Source of the DNA: Pseudomonas svalbardensis
GTDB taxonomy: Bacteria > Pseudomonadota > Gammaproteobacteria > Pseudomonadales > Pseudomonadaceae
DNA: 64,000 nt
Reading direction: 5' to 3'
Assembly: GCF_030053115.1 (NCBI RefSeq)
Contig: NZ_CP125619.1
Span: 56,001 to 120,000, forward strand
Part shown: piece by piece, positions 36,981 to 45,590 of the stretch
Layout: each line of letters begins with the position of its first letter
How positions within the stretch are numbered: position 1 is the first letter of the stretch
Translations under genes and position numbers: made by a program
Notes under the pieces: generated by a model
Seen by the model: only the letters and a program-made list of their open reading frames with translations
What the model was told of the DNA's origin: nothing
The model's database searches: none

Positions 36981-39023
36981 TCAGCCGGCAACGGCCTCTG
37001 ACGAAAGCGCGAGCAGATCTTCGGCGATCGGCCGTTCAAGAAACGCTTCCAGGGCGGTCAGCAAGGAGCGCGAATCGCCCGGAGAAAAAAACGCCTCGCG
37101 AAAGGCTCGCCCTGTTTGCGCATTGAAGACCCAATCCTGACGGAATCGCTTGAAGGCTTCGATGGCCAGTACGCCTGACCACGTGTAGGCGTAAACGGAG
37201 GCTGCGTAACCGGTCACCATGTAGTCAAAGCTGTTTGCGAACCGACAATAAGACGGCAGTTGCACGCGGGGAACCTCCCGCTGAACGTCTTCGAATACTT
37301 GCTGGGTGCTACGACCATCGCCTTGGCTGTGGTGCACGTCGAAATCGAACATTGCACCCGTCAGCAAGAGTGCGGCTTGTCGGCTGGTCTGGGTTTCGAG
37401 GGCTGCCAGTGCCGCGTCTACCCGCGCCTCGGTCAAGCGTTCACCGCTTTGGTGGTGGGCACCCAGCCATAATAGAAACTCCCGTGACAGGCACCACTGC
37501 TCGAATACTTGCCCTGCGAACTCCACCGTATCGCGCCCCAGTTGGGAAATGCCGGAAAGGTTGTGATGCGGCGAACTCGTCAGCACGTGTTGCAGACAAT
37601 GACCGAATTCATGAAAAAGCACCCGCAGGTCCTTGTGCTCAAGCAGGCACGGATGGCCGTCGACCCCAGGCGTGAAGTTGCAGTGAAGATCGGCAATCGG
37701 TAGCGCTATCCGGCCTTCGGCGTTTCTTCGTCGGTTTCGCAGCGTGCCGGTCCAGGCGTAATCCGGAGCTTCTTTGCGGTGGAACGGATCAAGATAAATA
37801 TGCCCGATGGTCTGACCATGCTCGCTGATCTCAAACAGGCGCACGTCGTTATGCCAGCGACTGAATTCAGCCTGCTCGAGGATCCGGATCCCGAACAGCC
37901 GTTCGCAGAACAGGCAGAGTCGTCGCAAGGTGCCGTCCAGGGGAAAATAGTCGCGCAGATTCTTCAGGGCTTCAGGGAAACGATGGTGGCGCAGTTGTTC
38001 AGCGAGAAATTCGTGGTCCCAGGCGTGTACTTCCGAGATGCCCCGTTCGAGCGCAAACTCTTGTAGCTCCTTTGAATCCCGTGCAAGGGGCGGTGTGTTC
38101 AATGTCACTTGCCGACGCAGGAAACTACGAACTTGATCGGTGGACTCGGCCGCTGCGGTGGCCAGACGCAGTTGCGCGAAATTATCGAAACCTAGCAGTT
38201 CGGCTTTCTGGTGGCGCAGCGAAAGCAGCAACGTCAGTACAGGATCATTATCGAACTCGTCGGCATGCGGGCCTTGATCGGACGCGCGCGTGGAGTACGC
38301 CACGAAATACTCCTCTCGCAATGCCCGATTTTCGGCATACCTCATGATTTGCTGGTAGGTGTTGTGGTCCAGGGGAATCAGCCAGCCGTCATGTCCTGCC
38401 TCTTTGGCCAGGCGCATCAGACGATCTTTTACGGTGGGGTATAAACCTTCCAGTACCGCAACGTCATCGACGTGCTTGGTCCATGCAGCGTTGGCGCTTT
38501 TCAGATGGATGAGAAACAGCTCTTCGAGCTGATCGATGTCGAGGTTCAACCGGGCCAGCTCTTCCCGTTGCGCCAGTGGCAAGTCAATTCCCGACAATTG
38601 AAATTTGCGCAGAATCTTGGCCAGTGCGGCCTTGCGCGGTACATCGAAGTTGAGGGCGATCGAACTGTTCGCCAACCGCTGGTATGCATTAAACAACGGA
38701 CGATTGCGCATTCTTTCGGATCGGTACTGCGCCCCAGCGTCGTTGCATGCGGCAGTTGCCGTGTTCCAGGCGATATCGTTGTGCTTCGCCATCGACAGGA
38801 TCTGGATGATGCCCAAAGCCTCGTCCAGGCGCGCATCGATTTCATCGATGGCCAGAACCAGGTCATCCCAATTGGGAAATACGGATTGGCTGATGATGGT
38901 TTCGGCAATGATCTGCCGGTTGTCGGTAATGATGGCTGTGATTGCCGGCACGAGGTGTTCGGTGCGGACCTCCGACCAGGGCGGCAGATCCCAGGCCTGC
39001 AAAAGCGGATTGGTATCGGGCAT
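36981..39023 (-). CDS. M3-family oligopeptidase (second PrlC-like paralogue)
   Basis: A 680-residue zinc metallopeptidase of the thimet/OpdA group. The catalytic helix LFHEFGHCLQH has HEXXH, with the third ligand Glu in DTVEF. The C-terminal GYAASVYAYTW matches the substrate-binding tyrosine loop. It is clearly related to prlC in this window over its whole length (both start with NPLLQ-DLPP) but well diverged. AAGGAAG precedes ATG 39023. It lies downstream of prlC and yheV on the same strand. Probable role: degradation of signal and antimicrobial-size peptides in the cytoplasm. Confidence 0.9.
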   Translation of the reverse strand: MPDTNPLLQAWDLPPWSEVRTEHLVPAITAIITDNRQIIAETIISQSVFPNWDDLVLAIDEIDARLDEALGIIQILSMAKHNDIAWNTATAACNDAGAQYRSERMRNRPLFNAYQRLANSSIALNFDVPRKAALAKILRKFQLSGIDLPLAQREELARLNLDIDQLEELFLIHLKSANAAWTKHVDDVAVLEGLYPTVKDRLMRLAKEAGHDGWLIPLDHNTYQQIMRYAENRALREEYFVAYSTRASDQGPHADEFDNDPVLTLLLSLRHQKAELLGFDNFAQLRLATAAAESTDQVRSFLRRQVTLNTPPLARDSKELQEFALERGISEVHAWDHEFLAEQLRHHRFPEALKNLRDYFPLDGTLRRLCLFCERLFGIRILEQAEFSRWHNDVRLFEISEHGQTIGHIYLDPFHRKEAPDYAWTGTLRNRRRNAEGRIALPIADLHCNFTPGVDGHPCLLEHKDLRVLFHEFGHCLQHVLTSSPHHNLSGISQLGRDTVEFAGQVFEQWCLSREFLLWLGAHHQSGERLTEARVDAALAALETQTSRQAALLLTGAMFDFDVHHSQGDGRSTQQVFEDVQREVPRVQLPSYCRFANSFDYMVTGYAASVYAYTWSGVLAIEAFKRFRQDWVFNAQTGRAFREAFFSPGDSRSLLTALEAFLERPIAEDLLALSSEAVAG

Positions 39024-39080
39024 GGCGTCTTCCTTGAGTAGAGGCTGAATGTGGTCAGCCTATAAAGGAAGCGCAGGGGA

Positions 39081-39131
39081 AAGGTGGTAGATAGATACCA
39101 CCTTCCAATCCGTTCAAGAGTGGAAGGTGGT
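39081..39131 (-). promoter_or_regulatory. Mutually exclusive hairpins upstream of the M3 paralogue
   Basis: On the minus strand the order is ACCACCTTCCA, a 13-base loop, TGGAAGGTGGTA, then a 6-base loop and TACCACCTT. The central arm can pair with the first (11 bp) or with the last (9 bp), but not with both at full length. The element follows the yheV stop by 7 bp and precedes the next start by 58 bp. No T run follows, so it is not an obvious intrinsic terminator; it resembles an attenuator or an mRNA-processing structure. Confidence 0.55.
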
Positions 39132-39137
39132 GTTGAC

Positions 39138-39425
39138 TCAGTGTTGCTCGTCAGGCTTTTTCTTCAGCTTAGGGTTCGGGAAAAACTGCACGGCCTGAAC
39201 CTTGGCGTCCGGCACCTTCAGCGCCGAAGTGTTGACCCGCGTGCCCAATTCCTTGGGTACCGACAGGCCTTGTTCATTCAACGTGTCGGAATAACCGCAG
39301 GCCACGCACTCGCGGTGCGGGACTTCGTCTTCGTTCCACATCATCAACTTGTCCGGCTCGCTGCACGCCGGGCAAACCGCCCCGGCGATAAAGCGTTTTT
39401 TCGTCTTCACAGGCCCCTCGCTCAT
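39138..39425 (-). CDS. yheV: YheV-type zinc ribbon protein
   Basis: A 95-residue cytoplasmic protein with a four-cysteine zinc ribbon, CPAC (residues 18-21) and CVAC (residues 39-42), and a basic C-terminal tail. It is the YheV family, which regularly follows prlC in gammaproteobacteria. Its start overlaps the prlC stop by ATGA, so it is translationally coupled to prlC. A link to proteolysis or ribosome function is only inferred from this conserved pairing. Confidence 0.85.
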   Translation of the reverse strand: MSEGPVKTKKRFIAGAVCPACSEPDKLMMWNEDEVPHRECVACGYSDTLNEQGLSVPKELGTRVNTSALKVPDAKVQAVQFFPNPKLKKKPDEQH

Positions 39426-41473
39426 GCTGCCGCGACCTCACTCAGGCCGCTGTGGCGCAAGAGTGCGTCAATCGACGGCGGGCGTCCGCGGAAGTCGACG
39501 AACAGCACCATCGGTTCCTGGGAGCCACCGCGCGCCAGGATCGCTTCGCGGAAGGCGCGGCCGGTCTCGGCGTTGAGTACGCCTTCTTCTTCGAATTTCG
39601 AGAAGGCATCCGCCGACAGCACTTCGGCCCATTTGTAGCTGTAGTAGCCCGCCGCATAACCGCCGGCGAAGATGTGCGCAAAGCTGTTCGGGAAACGGTT
39701 GTAGGCGGGTGGACGCATGACCGACACCTCGGCGCGCACACCTTCAAGTACCTGCGCCACGCTACGGCCATCACCGTGGGTGGCGTGCAGGTCGAAGTCG
39801 AACAGCGAGAACTCCAACTGACGGACCATCATCAGACCGGACTGGAAGTTCTTCGCGGCGAGCATTTTCTCCAGCAGGTCCTGAGGCAGCGGTTCGCCGG
39901 TTTCGTAGTGACCGGAGATCAGCGCCAGACCTTCCGGCTCCCAGCACCAGTTCTCCATGAACTGGCTTGGCAGCTCGACCGCATCCCAGGCCACGCCGTT
40001 GATGCCGGATACGCCGGCGTGTTCAACGCGGGTCAACAGGTGATGCAGGCCGTGACCGAATTCGTGGAACAGGGTGGTCACTTCATCGTGGGTCAGCAGG
40101 GCTGGCTTGCCGCTGTCGGCCGGGGTGAAGTTGCACACCAGGTTCGCCACTGGACTTTGCAATACGCCGCTGATCGTGCGGCGACGGTCGCGGGCGCCGT
40201 CCATCCAGGCACCGCCACGCTTGTTGGCGCGGGCGTAGAGGTCGAAGAAGAAACGGCCGACGTGCTGGCCGTTTTCCTTGATTTCGAACAGGCGAACATC
40301 CGGGTGCCAGGTGTCGAAACCTTTCAGTTCGGCGATTTCGATGCCGTACAGACGCTGGACGATAGCGAACAGACCGCCCAGCACTTTGTCGATCGGGAAG
40401 TAAGCGCGAAGGGTTTCCTGGGCGACGCTGTAGCGCTGCTCGCGAAGCTTTTCACCGTAGAAACCGCTGTCCCAGCTTTGCAGGTCCGGGCAGCCTTGTT
40501 CGGCGGCGTACGCCTTGAGCTGTTCCAGATCCAGGGCGGCGAACGGCTTGCTGCGCTTGGCCAGATCGCGCAGGAAACTCAGCACCTGATCGCTGGATTC
40601 GGCCATTTTGGTGGCCAGGCTCAGCTCCGAGAAGCTGGCGAAACCCAGCAGCCTGGCCAGTTCCTGACGCAGGTCGAGGATTTCTTCCATGACCGGGCCG
40701 TTATCGTTCTGACCGGCATTCGGGCCTTGGTCCGACGCACGGGTGCAGTAGGCTGCGTAGACTTCTTCACGCAGGGCGCGGTCCTGGGCGTAGGTCATCA
40801 CCGCGTAGTAGCTCGGGAATTCCAGGGTGATCAGGAAGCCTTCCAGACCTTTGGCCTGTGCAGCCGCGGCCATTTGCGCCTTGGCTGATTCGGTCAGGCC
40901 GGCGAGGGTAGCTTCGTCAGTGACGTGTTTGGTCCAGGCCTGAGTGGCATCGAGCAGTTGGTTGGAGAAGCGGCTGCCCAGCTCCGAGAGTTTGCTCTGC
41001 ACTTCGGCGTAACGCTTTTGTTCGGCTTCCGGCAGGTCGATACCCGACAGACGGAAGTCACGCAGGGAGTGTTCCAGGATAGTTTTCTGCGCCACCTCGA
41101 AACCGGCAGCTTCGGGACTGTTAGCCAGCGCTTCGAACGCCTCGAACAACTCGCGATTTTGGCCCAATTCGGTGGAGTAGGCGCTCAAGGCCGGCAGGCA
41201 GGACTCGTAGGCTTCGCGCAGTTCGGCGCTGTTGCATACGGCATTCAGGTGGCTGACCGGGCTCCAGGCGGCGCCCAGTCGATCATTCAGCTCGTCCATC
41301 GCCAGCACCAGGCCAGCCCAGGTCGGTTGTTTGCCCTGGGTTTTGAGGATCTCGATAATGGCGGCGCGGTTATCAGCCAGGATCTGTTCGATGGCCGGTT
41401 GTACGTGTTCGGCACGGATCGCCGAGAACGGCGGCAGGTCGTAGGACTGCAAAAGAGGGTTGTTCACGCTCAC
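39422..41473 (-). CDS. prlC: Oligopeptidase A (PrlC)
   Basis: A zinc oligopeptidase that degrades cleaved signal peptides and other small peptides. It has HEXXH in LFHEFGHGLHHLL, the third ligand in WDAVELPSQFMENW, and the GGYAAGYYSYKW loop. I prefer the GTG at 41473 (MSVNNPLLQSYDLPPF, 683 residues) because CAAGGTG lies 7 bp upstream and the length fits the family. An ATG nine codons further upstream (41500) has a weaker site. It is followed by the coupled yheV gene and by the M3 paralogue. Confidence 0.94.
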   Translation of the reverse strand: MSVNNPLLQSYDLPPFSAIRAEHVQPAIEQILADNRAAIIEILKTQGKQPTWAGLVLAMDELNDRLGAAWSPVSHLNAVCNSAELREAYESCLPALSAYSTELGQNRELFEAFEALANSPEAAGFEVAQKTILEHSLRDFRLSGIDLPEAEQKRYAEVQSKLSELGSRFSNQLLDATQAWTKHVTDEATLAGLTESAKAQMAAAAQAKGLEGFLITLEFPSYYAVMTYAQDRALREEVYAAYCTRASDQGPNAGQNDNGPVMEEILDLRQELARLLGFASFSELSLATKMAESSDQVLSFLRDLAKRSKPFAALDLEQLKAYAAEQGCPDLQSWDSGFYGEKLREQRYSVAQETLRAYFPIDKVLGGLFAIVQRLYGIEIAELKGFDTWHPDVRLFEIKENGQHVGRFFFDLYARANKRGGAWMDGARDRRRTISGVLQSPVANLVCNFTPADSGKPALLTHDEVTTLFHEFGHGLHHLLTRVEHAGVSGINGVAWDAVELPSQFMENWCWEPEGLALISGHYETGEPLPQDLLEKMLAAKNFQSGLMMVRQLEFSLFDFDLHATHGDGRSVAQVLEGVRAEVSVMRPPAYNRFPNSFAHIFAGGYAAGYYSYKWAEVLSADAFSKFEEEGVLNAETGRAFREAILARGGSQEPMVLFVDFRGRPPSIDALLRHSGLSEVAAA

Positions 41474-41562
41474 GGTTGGCACCTTGGCTGGAAGAAACAT
41501 TGCGCCATCTTAATTACAATCGACGCTCACCGCAGCTATCAGCAAAAGAGAGAGAGCCTATC

Positions 41563-42108
41563 GTGACCCTTCGCAAGTATCAGAACCACACGCCGCTACT
41601 GGGCAAAGGCGCCTTTGTCGACGGTTCGGCGGTGGTGATCGGCGACGTTGAAATCGGCGAAGACAGCTCGGTCTGGCCGCTGACGGTGATTCGTGGCGAC
41701 ATGCACCGCATCCGTGTTGGCGCGCGCACCAGCGTGCAGGACGGCTGTGTGCTGCACATCACCCACGCCGGGCCGTTCAATCCCGATGGCTTTCCGTTGT
41801 TGATTGGCGACGATGTGACCATCGCGCATAAGGTCATGCTCCACGGCTGCACCGTGGGCAATCGGATTCTGATCGGCATGGGCAGCATCGTCATGGACGG
41901 TGCGGTGGTCGACGACGATGTGATCATTGGCGCTGGCAGTCTGGTGCCGCCGGGCAAACGCCTTGAAAGCGGCTTCCTTTATGTGGGCAGCCCGGTGAAG
42001 CAGATTCGGCCGCTGATTGACAAGGAAAAAGCCTTTTTCACCTACAGCGCGGCGAACTACGTGAAGCTCAAGAATTTGCATCTGGCCGAAGGCTACGACC
42101 AGCTCTGA
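41563..42108 (+). CDS. Gamma-class carbonic anhydrase-like protein (left-handed beta-helix)
   Basis: A 181-residue hexapeptide-repeat protein of the YrdA/PaaY/gamma-CA family. Repeats with the [LIV]GXXXX pattern span residues 10-150. The trimeric metal site is represented by RGDMHRIRVG, HITHAG and IAHKVMLHGC (His ligands). GTG 41563 (MTLRKYQNHTP) is preferred, as GAGAG lies upstream; the open frame extends to 41476 inside the divergent prlC leader. Carbonic anhydrase activity varies within this family. Confidence 0.88.
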   Translation: MTLRKYQNHTPLLGKGAFVDGSAVVIGDVEIGEDSSVWPLTVIRGDMHRIRVGARTSVQDGCVLHITHAGPFNPDGFPLLIGDDVTIAHKVMLHGCTVGNRILIGMGSIVMDGAVVDDDVIIGAGSLVPPGKRLESGFLYVGSPVKQIRPLIDKEKAFFTYSAANYVKLKNLHLAEGYDQL

Positions 42109-42134
42109 CCCTGCGCCCTTATTCAGGATTCAAC

Positions 42135-42785
42135 ATGCATTACCAAACCGTATTGTTCGACCTCGATGGCACCCTGACCGACCCGCGCGAGGGCATCACC
42201 CGTTCGATCCAGTTCGCCTTGAGCAAACTGGGCATCGATGAACCTGACCTGACCAAACTTGAACACTTCATCGGCCCGCCGTTGTTGCAGGCGTTCATGC
42301 AGTTCTACGACTTCAACGAACCCAAGGCCTGGGAGGCGGTGAACTTCTATCGCGAACGCTTCAAAGTCACCGGCCTGTACGAGAATCGTGTATTTGATGG
42401 CGTCACGCCGCTGCTGGAAACACTCAGCGGGCAAGGGCGACAGCTGTATATCGCGACCTCAAAACCGTGGATCTTCGCTCGGGAAATCGCTCGGCACTTC
42501 GACTTCGCCAAACACTTCAAAGTGATCTATGGCAGCGAACTGGATGGAACCCGGACCAACAAAGTCGAGCTGATCGCCCACTTGATGGCCGAAGAAGGCC
42601 TGGACCCGGCCAGCACCCTGATGATCGGTGACCGTAAACACGACCTGATCGGTGCGCGCAGTAACGGGCTGGATGCAGCGGCTGTTGGTTATGGTTTTGG
42701 CAGCCGGGAAGAGTTGAGCGCTGAAGCACCGACCTGGCACTTCGAGACGCTGGAAGAGATGCATCAGGCGTTTTTGCAGCGTTAA
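42135..42785 (+). CDS. HAD-superfamily phosphatase, Gph-like
   Basis: A 216-residue cytoplasmic phosphatase. Motif I is FDLDGTLTD, motif II is ATSKP, motif III includes a Lys in TNKVE and motif IV is IGDRKHDLIGA. The cap domain (residues 15-90) is the small helical C1 type of phosphoglycolate phosphatase and related 5'-nucleotidase enzymes. The gene is 27 bp after the gamma-carbonic anhydrase gene on the same strand, so the two are probably co-transcribed. Confidence 0.88.
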   Translation: MHYQTVLFDLDGTLTDPREGITRSIQFALSKLGIDEPDLTKLEHFIGPPLLQAFMQFYDFNEPKAWEAVNFYRERFKVTGLYENRVFDGVTPLLETLSGQGRQLYIATSKPWIFAREIARHFDFAKHFKVIYGSELDGTRTNKVELIAHLMAEEGLDPASTLMIGDRKHDLIGARSNGLDAAAVGYGFGSREELSAEAPTWHFETLEEMHQAFLQR

Positions 42786-42790
42786 TTAAA

Positions 42791-42881
42791 CCGCCATCGC
42801 GAGCAAGTCGGATCGCCGCATCGCTCGCTCCTACGGAATTTACGCGGCTCCCCGTAGGAGCGAGGCTTGCCCGCGAAGGCG
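42791..42881. repeat. Left REPIN flanking the RAYT gene
   Basis: Two REP arms face each other: GCGAGCAAGTCGGATCGCCG...GCTCGCTCCTACGG and CCGTAGGAGCGAGGCTTGCC followed by CGCGAAGGCG, around AATTTACGCGG. The element is an inverted, imperfect copy of 43453-43541 on the other side of the RAYT gene. Confidence 0.85.
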
Positions 42882-42976
42882 TCCGCCCGGACACATCCTG
42901 CGCAAAAGTCATCACCCCAATTCCTTCTAATCGTCCTAGCCTCAAAGGCTGAGGCCACGATCAAGGAAGATCATCA

Positions 42977-43441
42977 ATGTCGGAGTTAAAACATGCTCAT
43001 CGATTACGTACCGGGCGATATTCGGAGGCCGGACAGGTTTATCTATTAACGGCCGTGGTTTTGAATCGAGAGCCGTTGTTTCGCGACTTCAAGAATGGTC
43101 GATTGGTGGTAGATGCCTTTATAACGGCAGAGCGAGAAGGGTTTGCGACGTCTCTAGCCTGGGTCGTCATGCCCGATCATTTCCATTGGCTGATCGAGTT
43201 ACAGAATACTCAGTTACCCAAGTTGATGGCGCGAACCAAATCACGCATCGCAGTAACGCTAAATCGCTCTGTAGGACGCCAAGGTTCGGTTTGGCAACAT
43301 GCCTATCACGATCGCGCCATTCGTAAGGAAGAAGATCTACAGGCGCAGGCGGTTGCGCGATACATCGTCGCCAATCCATTTCGCGCGGGGTTGGTGGAGA
43401 AAGTAGGCGATTATCCGTTGTGGGATGCTATTTGGTTTTGA
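42977..43441 (+). CDS. REP-associated tyrosine transposase (RAYT)
   Basis: A 154-residue HUH-type Y1 nuclease of the IS200/IS605-like RAYT group. The HUH motif is H68-F-H70 in VVMPDHFHWLIEL, and the candidate catalytic Tyr is Y110 in VWQHAYHDRAI. The N-terminal GRYSEAGQVYLLTAVV is typical of RAYTs. AAGGAAG precedes ATG. RAYTs are thought to mobilise or maintain the REP sequences beside them, and here it is enclosed by two inverted REPINs. Being single-copy and domesticated in most genomes, it is unlikely to transpose as an IS. Confidence 0.92.
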   Translation: MSELKHAHRLRTGRYSEAGQVYLLTAVVLNREPLFRDFKNGRLVVDAFITAEREGFATSLAWVVMPDHFHWLIELQNTQLPKLMARTKSRIAVTLNRSVGRQGSVWQHAYHDRAIRKEEDLQAQAVARYIVANPFRAGLVEKVGDYPLWDAIWF

Positions 43442-43452
43442 GCAGTTCAAGA

Positions 43453-43541
43453 ATGCCTTCGCGGGCAAGCCTCGCTCCTACAGGGGGCGCGTAAATTTCT
43501 GTAGGAGCGAGCAATGTGTCGATCCGACTTGTCCGCGAAGA
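43453..43541. repeat. Right REPIN flanking the RAYT gene
   Basis: GCCTTCGCGGGCAAGCCTCG...CTACAGG and CTGTAGGAGCGAGCAATGTG...CGACTTGTCCGCGAAG surround CGCGTAAATT. Its reverse complement aligns base for base with 42791-42881 with only scattered mismatches, including the spacer (AATTTACGCG). Confidence 0.85.
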
Positions 43542-43562
43542 GGCCCGCTCAGCCAAGAAGTT

Positions 43563-44639
43563 TTATGGTCCAGCCAAGTCCTTCAACGCCGCCTTGCGCT
43601 CCACAACCGACAACGCACCAAGCTGCTCGACTGCCGCATAAAACTTCACCCAATCCCCAGCCACCTGTCTGAACAACGCCGCAAACACCGGCACCCATTG
43701 GTCGTACAGCCCAAATGGCAACAGCCGGGCATTGTTCATCGGCGCATTGATCCACGCGTCATAGCGTTTGTCCCCAGCCCATTGGCTGTCGCGCAGCTGT
43801 CGGTATTCACTCCGCAATCGCTCGAACTCGTCGGCTTTGCGCTGGCGCATCTGGTCGGCGGGCAGTGGCAGGGTGTACAGCCGTTCGAGTCGCGTGCGGG
43901 TATCCAGAACCAATTGAATGAACTGGTCCCGTTGCTGCACCTGCGCGCCGCTGTCTGGCGCCAAGCCGCGGAATGCACGCCATTGGCGGGTGCCTTCCTG
44001 TTCGACGAAGGTGGCGAAAGACTCATTGAACTCGGTGTCGTCCTTCACATAAAAACGTTGATGCGCCAGCTCATGGAAGATCAGCGTGGCCAATCGTTCG
44101 TCACCCCAGGCCATCATTGAACTGATAATCGGATCGTTGAACCAGCCGAGCGTCGAATAAGCCTCGACGCCACCGATCGACACGTCCATACCTTGCAATC
44201 GTTGCAACGCAGCCTCACCGCGGGCCGCGCTCTGACTGTAATAACCGCGGTAGGCGACGCATCCGGCGATCGGGAAGCAATGGTTCTGTGGTGTCAGGGA
44301 AAATTCCGGCGTGGCAAACACGTTCCAGACTACGAACGGCCGGCCAATGTCGGCGTACAAACGGTAACTCTGGTTATGCGGTAGCCGCAGCTGTTGGCTG
44401 GCGAACGTGCGGGCCTTTTGCGATTGAGTCAGGTGCGCACGCAATAGTTGATCGCGACCGGGATCGGCAATCACTCTGGAAACCGGCTCGCGTGCCCGCA
44501 GCAATTGCAGCTGACCACTGGCCAATTGGCCGTAATAGCTGACGCCGGCGCAACCGTTGAGAAACAAAAGCAACACACCCGGAAACAAAATGCGTAAAAC
44601 GCGATCAAGTAACCCAAGGCTTGGAAGCGGCCTGATCAA
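43563..44639 (-). CDS. Putative lipoprotein aminopeptidase (DUF2265/PF10023 type)
   Basis: A 358-residue protein with a lipoprotein-type N-terminus (LLFLNGCAG, Cys about residue 30) and a zincin helix HELAHQRFYVKDDTEFNESFATFVE. There HEXXH and a downstream Glu form a gluzincin-like site. The C-terminal half is charged and helical. It matches the family annotated as predicted aminopeptidase. The start is a TTG with AAGGA 9 bp upstream; no in-frame ATG gives the signal sequence. It probably sits in the outer or inner membrane facing the periplasm. Confidence 0.8.
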   Translation of the reverse strand: MIRPLPSLGLLDRVLRILFPGVLLLFLNGCAGVSYYGQLASGQLQLLRAREPVSRVIADPGRDQLLRAHLTQSQKARTFASQQLRLPHNQSYRLYADIGRPFVVWNVFATPEFSLTPQNHCFPIAGCVAYRGYYSQSAARGEAALQRLQGMDVSIGGVEAYSTLGWFNDPIISSMMAWGDERLATLIFHELAHQRFYVKDDTEFNESFATFVEQEGTRQWRAFRGLAPDSGAQVQQRDQFIQLVLDTRTRLERLYTLPLPADQMRQRKADEFERLRSEYRQLRDSQWAGDKRYDAWINAPMNNARLLPFGLYDQWVPVFAALFRQVAGDWVKFYAAVEQLGALSVVERKAALKDLAGP

Positions 44640-44698
44640 AATGAATCATCCTTGGAGAGTCTGCCCGCAAGACTATCCCGCCTGACTGGAGCTCCGCT

Positions 44699-45121
44699 AT
44701 GCGCACGTTGATGCTGACAGGAATCCTGCTGATGCTGGCAGGTTGTGCTGGATTCGGATTACCCCCCCATGATCCGGCTCAAGCGTGGATCGACCTGGAT
44801 TCGAAGCAGGAAGACACCGCGCTGCAAGCGGTGGAAGTCGATGACAAGGCCGCCACCGACAAGCGCTATTTCGAGGTTCAGCCGGGTAGCCATGAGTTGA
44901 CGGTTCGTTACCAATTCCCGGTCGCACCCACCAACATCGGACCAGACGCCGAGCCGCTATGGCGTGACTGCCGGCTAAACGTGAAATTCAACGACTTCAA
45001 TGCCGGCGAGCGGTATCAGCTGAAAGCGGGGAATATCGGTTTTCGGCCGTGGGCAAAGCTCTATGATCAGCAGCGAAAAGTGATTGGCCAGGGTGTACCG
45101 GCAGGCTGCCAACGCACCTGA
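44699..45121 (+). CDS. Small lipoprotein, first of a tandem pair
   Basis: A 140-residue protein with a strong lipobox (MLAGCAGFG, Cys 16). The mature domain is beta-rich, with RYFEVQPGSHELTVRYQF in the middle and FNAGERYQLKAGNIGFRPWAKLYD later. The same framework is found in the next gene, so the two are paralogues. No function is known. GGAG lies 8 bp before ATG. It is divergent from the aminopeptidase-like lipoprotein gene. Confidence 0.8.
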   Translation: MRTLMLTGILLMLAGCAGFGLPPHDPAQAWIDLDSKQEDTALQAVEVDDKAATDKRYFEVQPGSHELTVRYQFPVAPTNIGPDAEPLWRDCRLNVKFNDFNAGERYQLKAGNIGFRPWAKLYDQQRKVIGQGVPAGCQRT

Positions 45122-45161
45122 TCGGCGTTATTCTAAAGGACTAGTCCTTGAGAAAATCATC

Positions 45162-45584
45162 ATGCGCAGGTTAACGCTGTTACTTGCTGCAAGCATCGTT
45201 GCTGGCTGTCAGAGCCCGTTGCCAGCGGTTAATCCGCAGATGGCCTGGGTCGAGTTTTCTACGCCATTCCCCAACGATAAATTGCTGATGGCCGAACGAC
45301 TGGACAATCAGCGATTGCGTGACGGGCGTTTTTTTCAGGTCACCCCCGGTAGCCATGAGCTGATCGTTCGATTCGACTTTGAAGTGCCCGGTGGTGGGGG
45401 CCTGGGCATGATGAACGGCCCCTCGGAACGTTTATGCTACCTGACCATCAACTACGATCATTTCGAAGCCGGCCAGCGTTATGTGCTCGAAGGCCGTTCT
45501 ATAGCGTTCACCCCCGGCGCCCGGTTGTACAACGCCAAGCGCGAAATCGTCGCGGAGGATCGAGAGTCCTATTGCCTCATGTGA
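45162..45584 (+). CDS. Small lipoprotein, second of a tandem pair
   Basis: A 140-residue protein with lipobox IVAGCQSP (Cys 16). It shares FFQVTPGSHELIVRFDFEV and HFEAGQRYVLEGRSIAFTPGARLYN with the preceding protein, together with conserved C-terminal cysteines (LCYLTINY and SYCLM), and the length is identical. The pair therefore arose by duplication. The PGSHEL core with an aromatic-rich strand suggests a surface or periplasmic binding domain, but no family function is known to me. Confidence 0.8.
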   Translation: MRRLTLLLAASIVAGCQSPLPAVNPQMAWVEFSTPFPNDKLLMAERLDNQRLRDGRFFQVTPGSHELIVRFDFEVPGGGGLGMMNGPSERLCYLTINYDHFEAGQRYVLEGRSIAFTPGARLYNAKREIVAEDRESYCLM

Positions 45585-45590
45585 GGTGAA

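Noticed and set aside
42977..43441. The RAYT gene as an active IS200/IS605 element
   Set aside because: It lacks the accessory tnpB gene and typical IS ends; the flanks are REPINs, so it fits the domesticated RAYT class.
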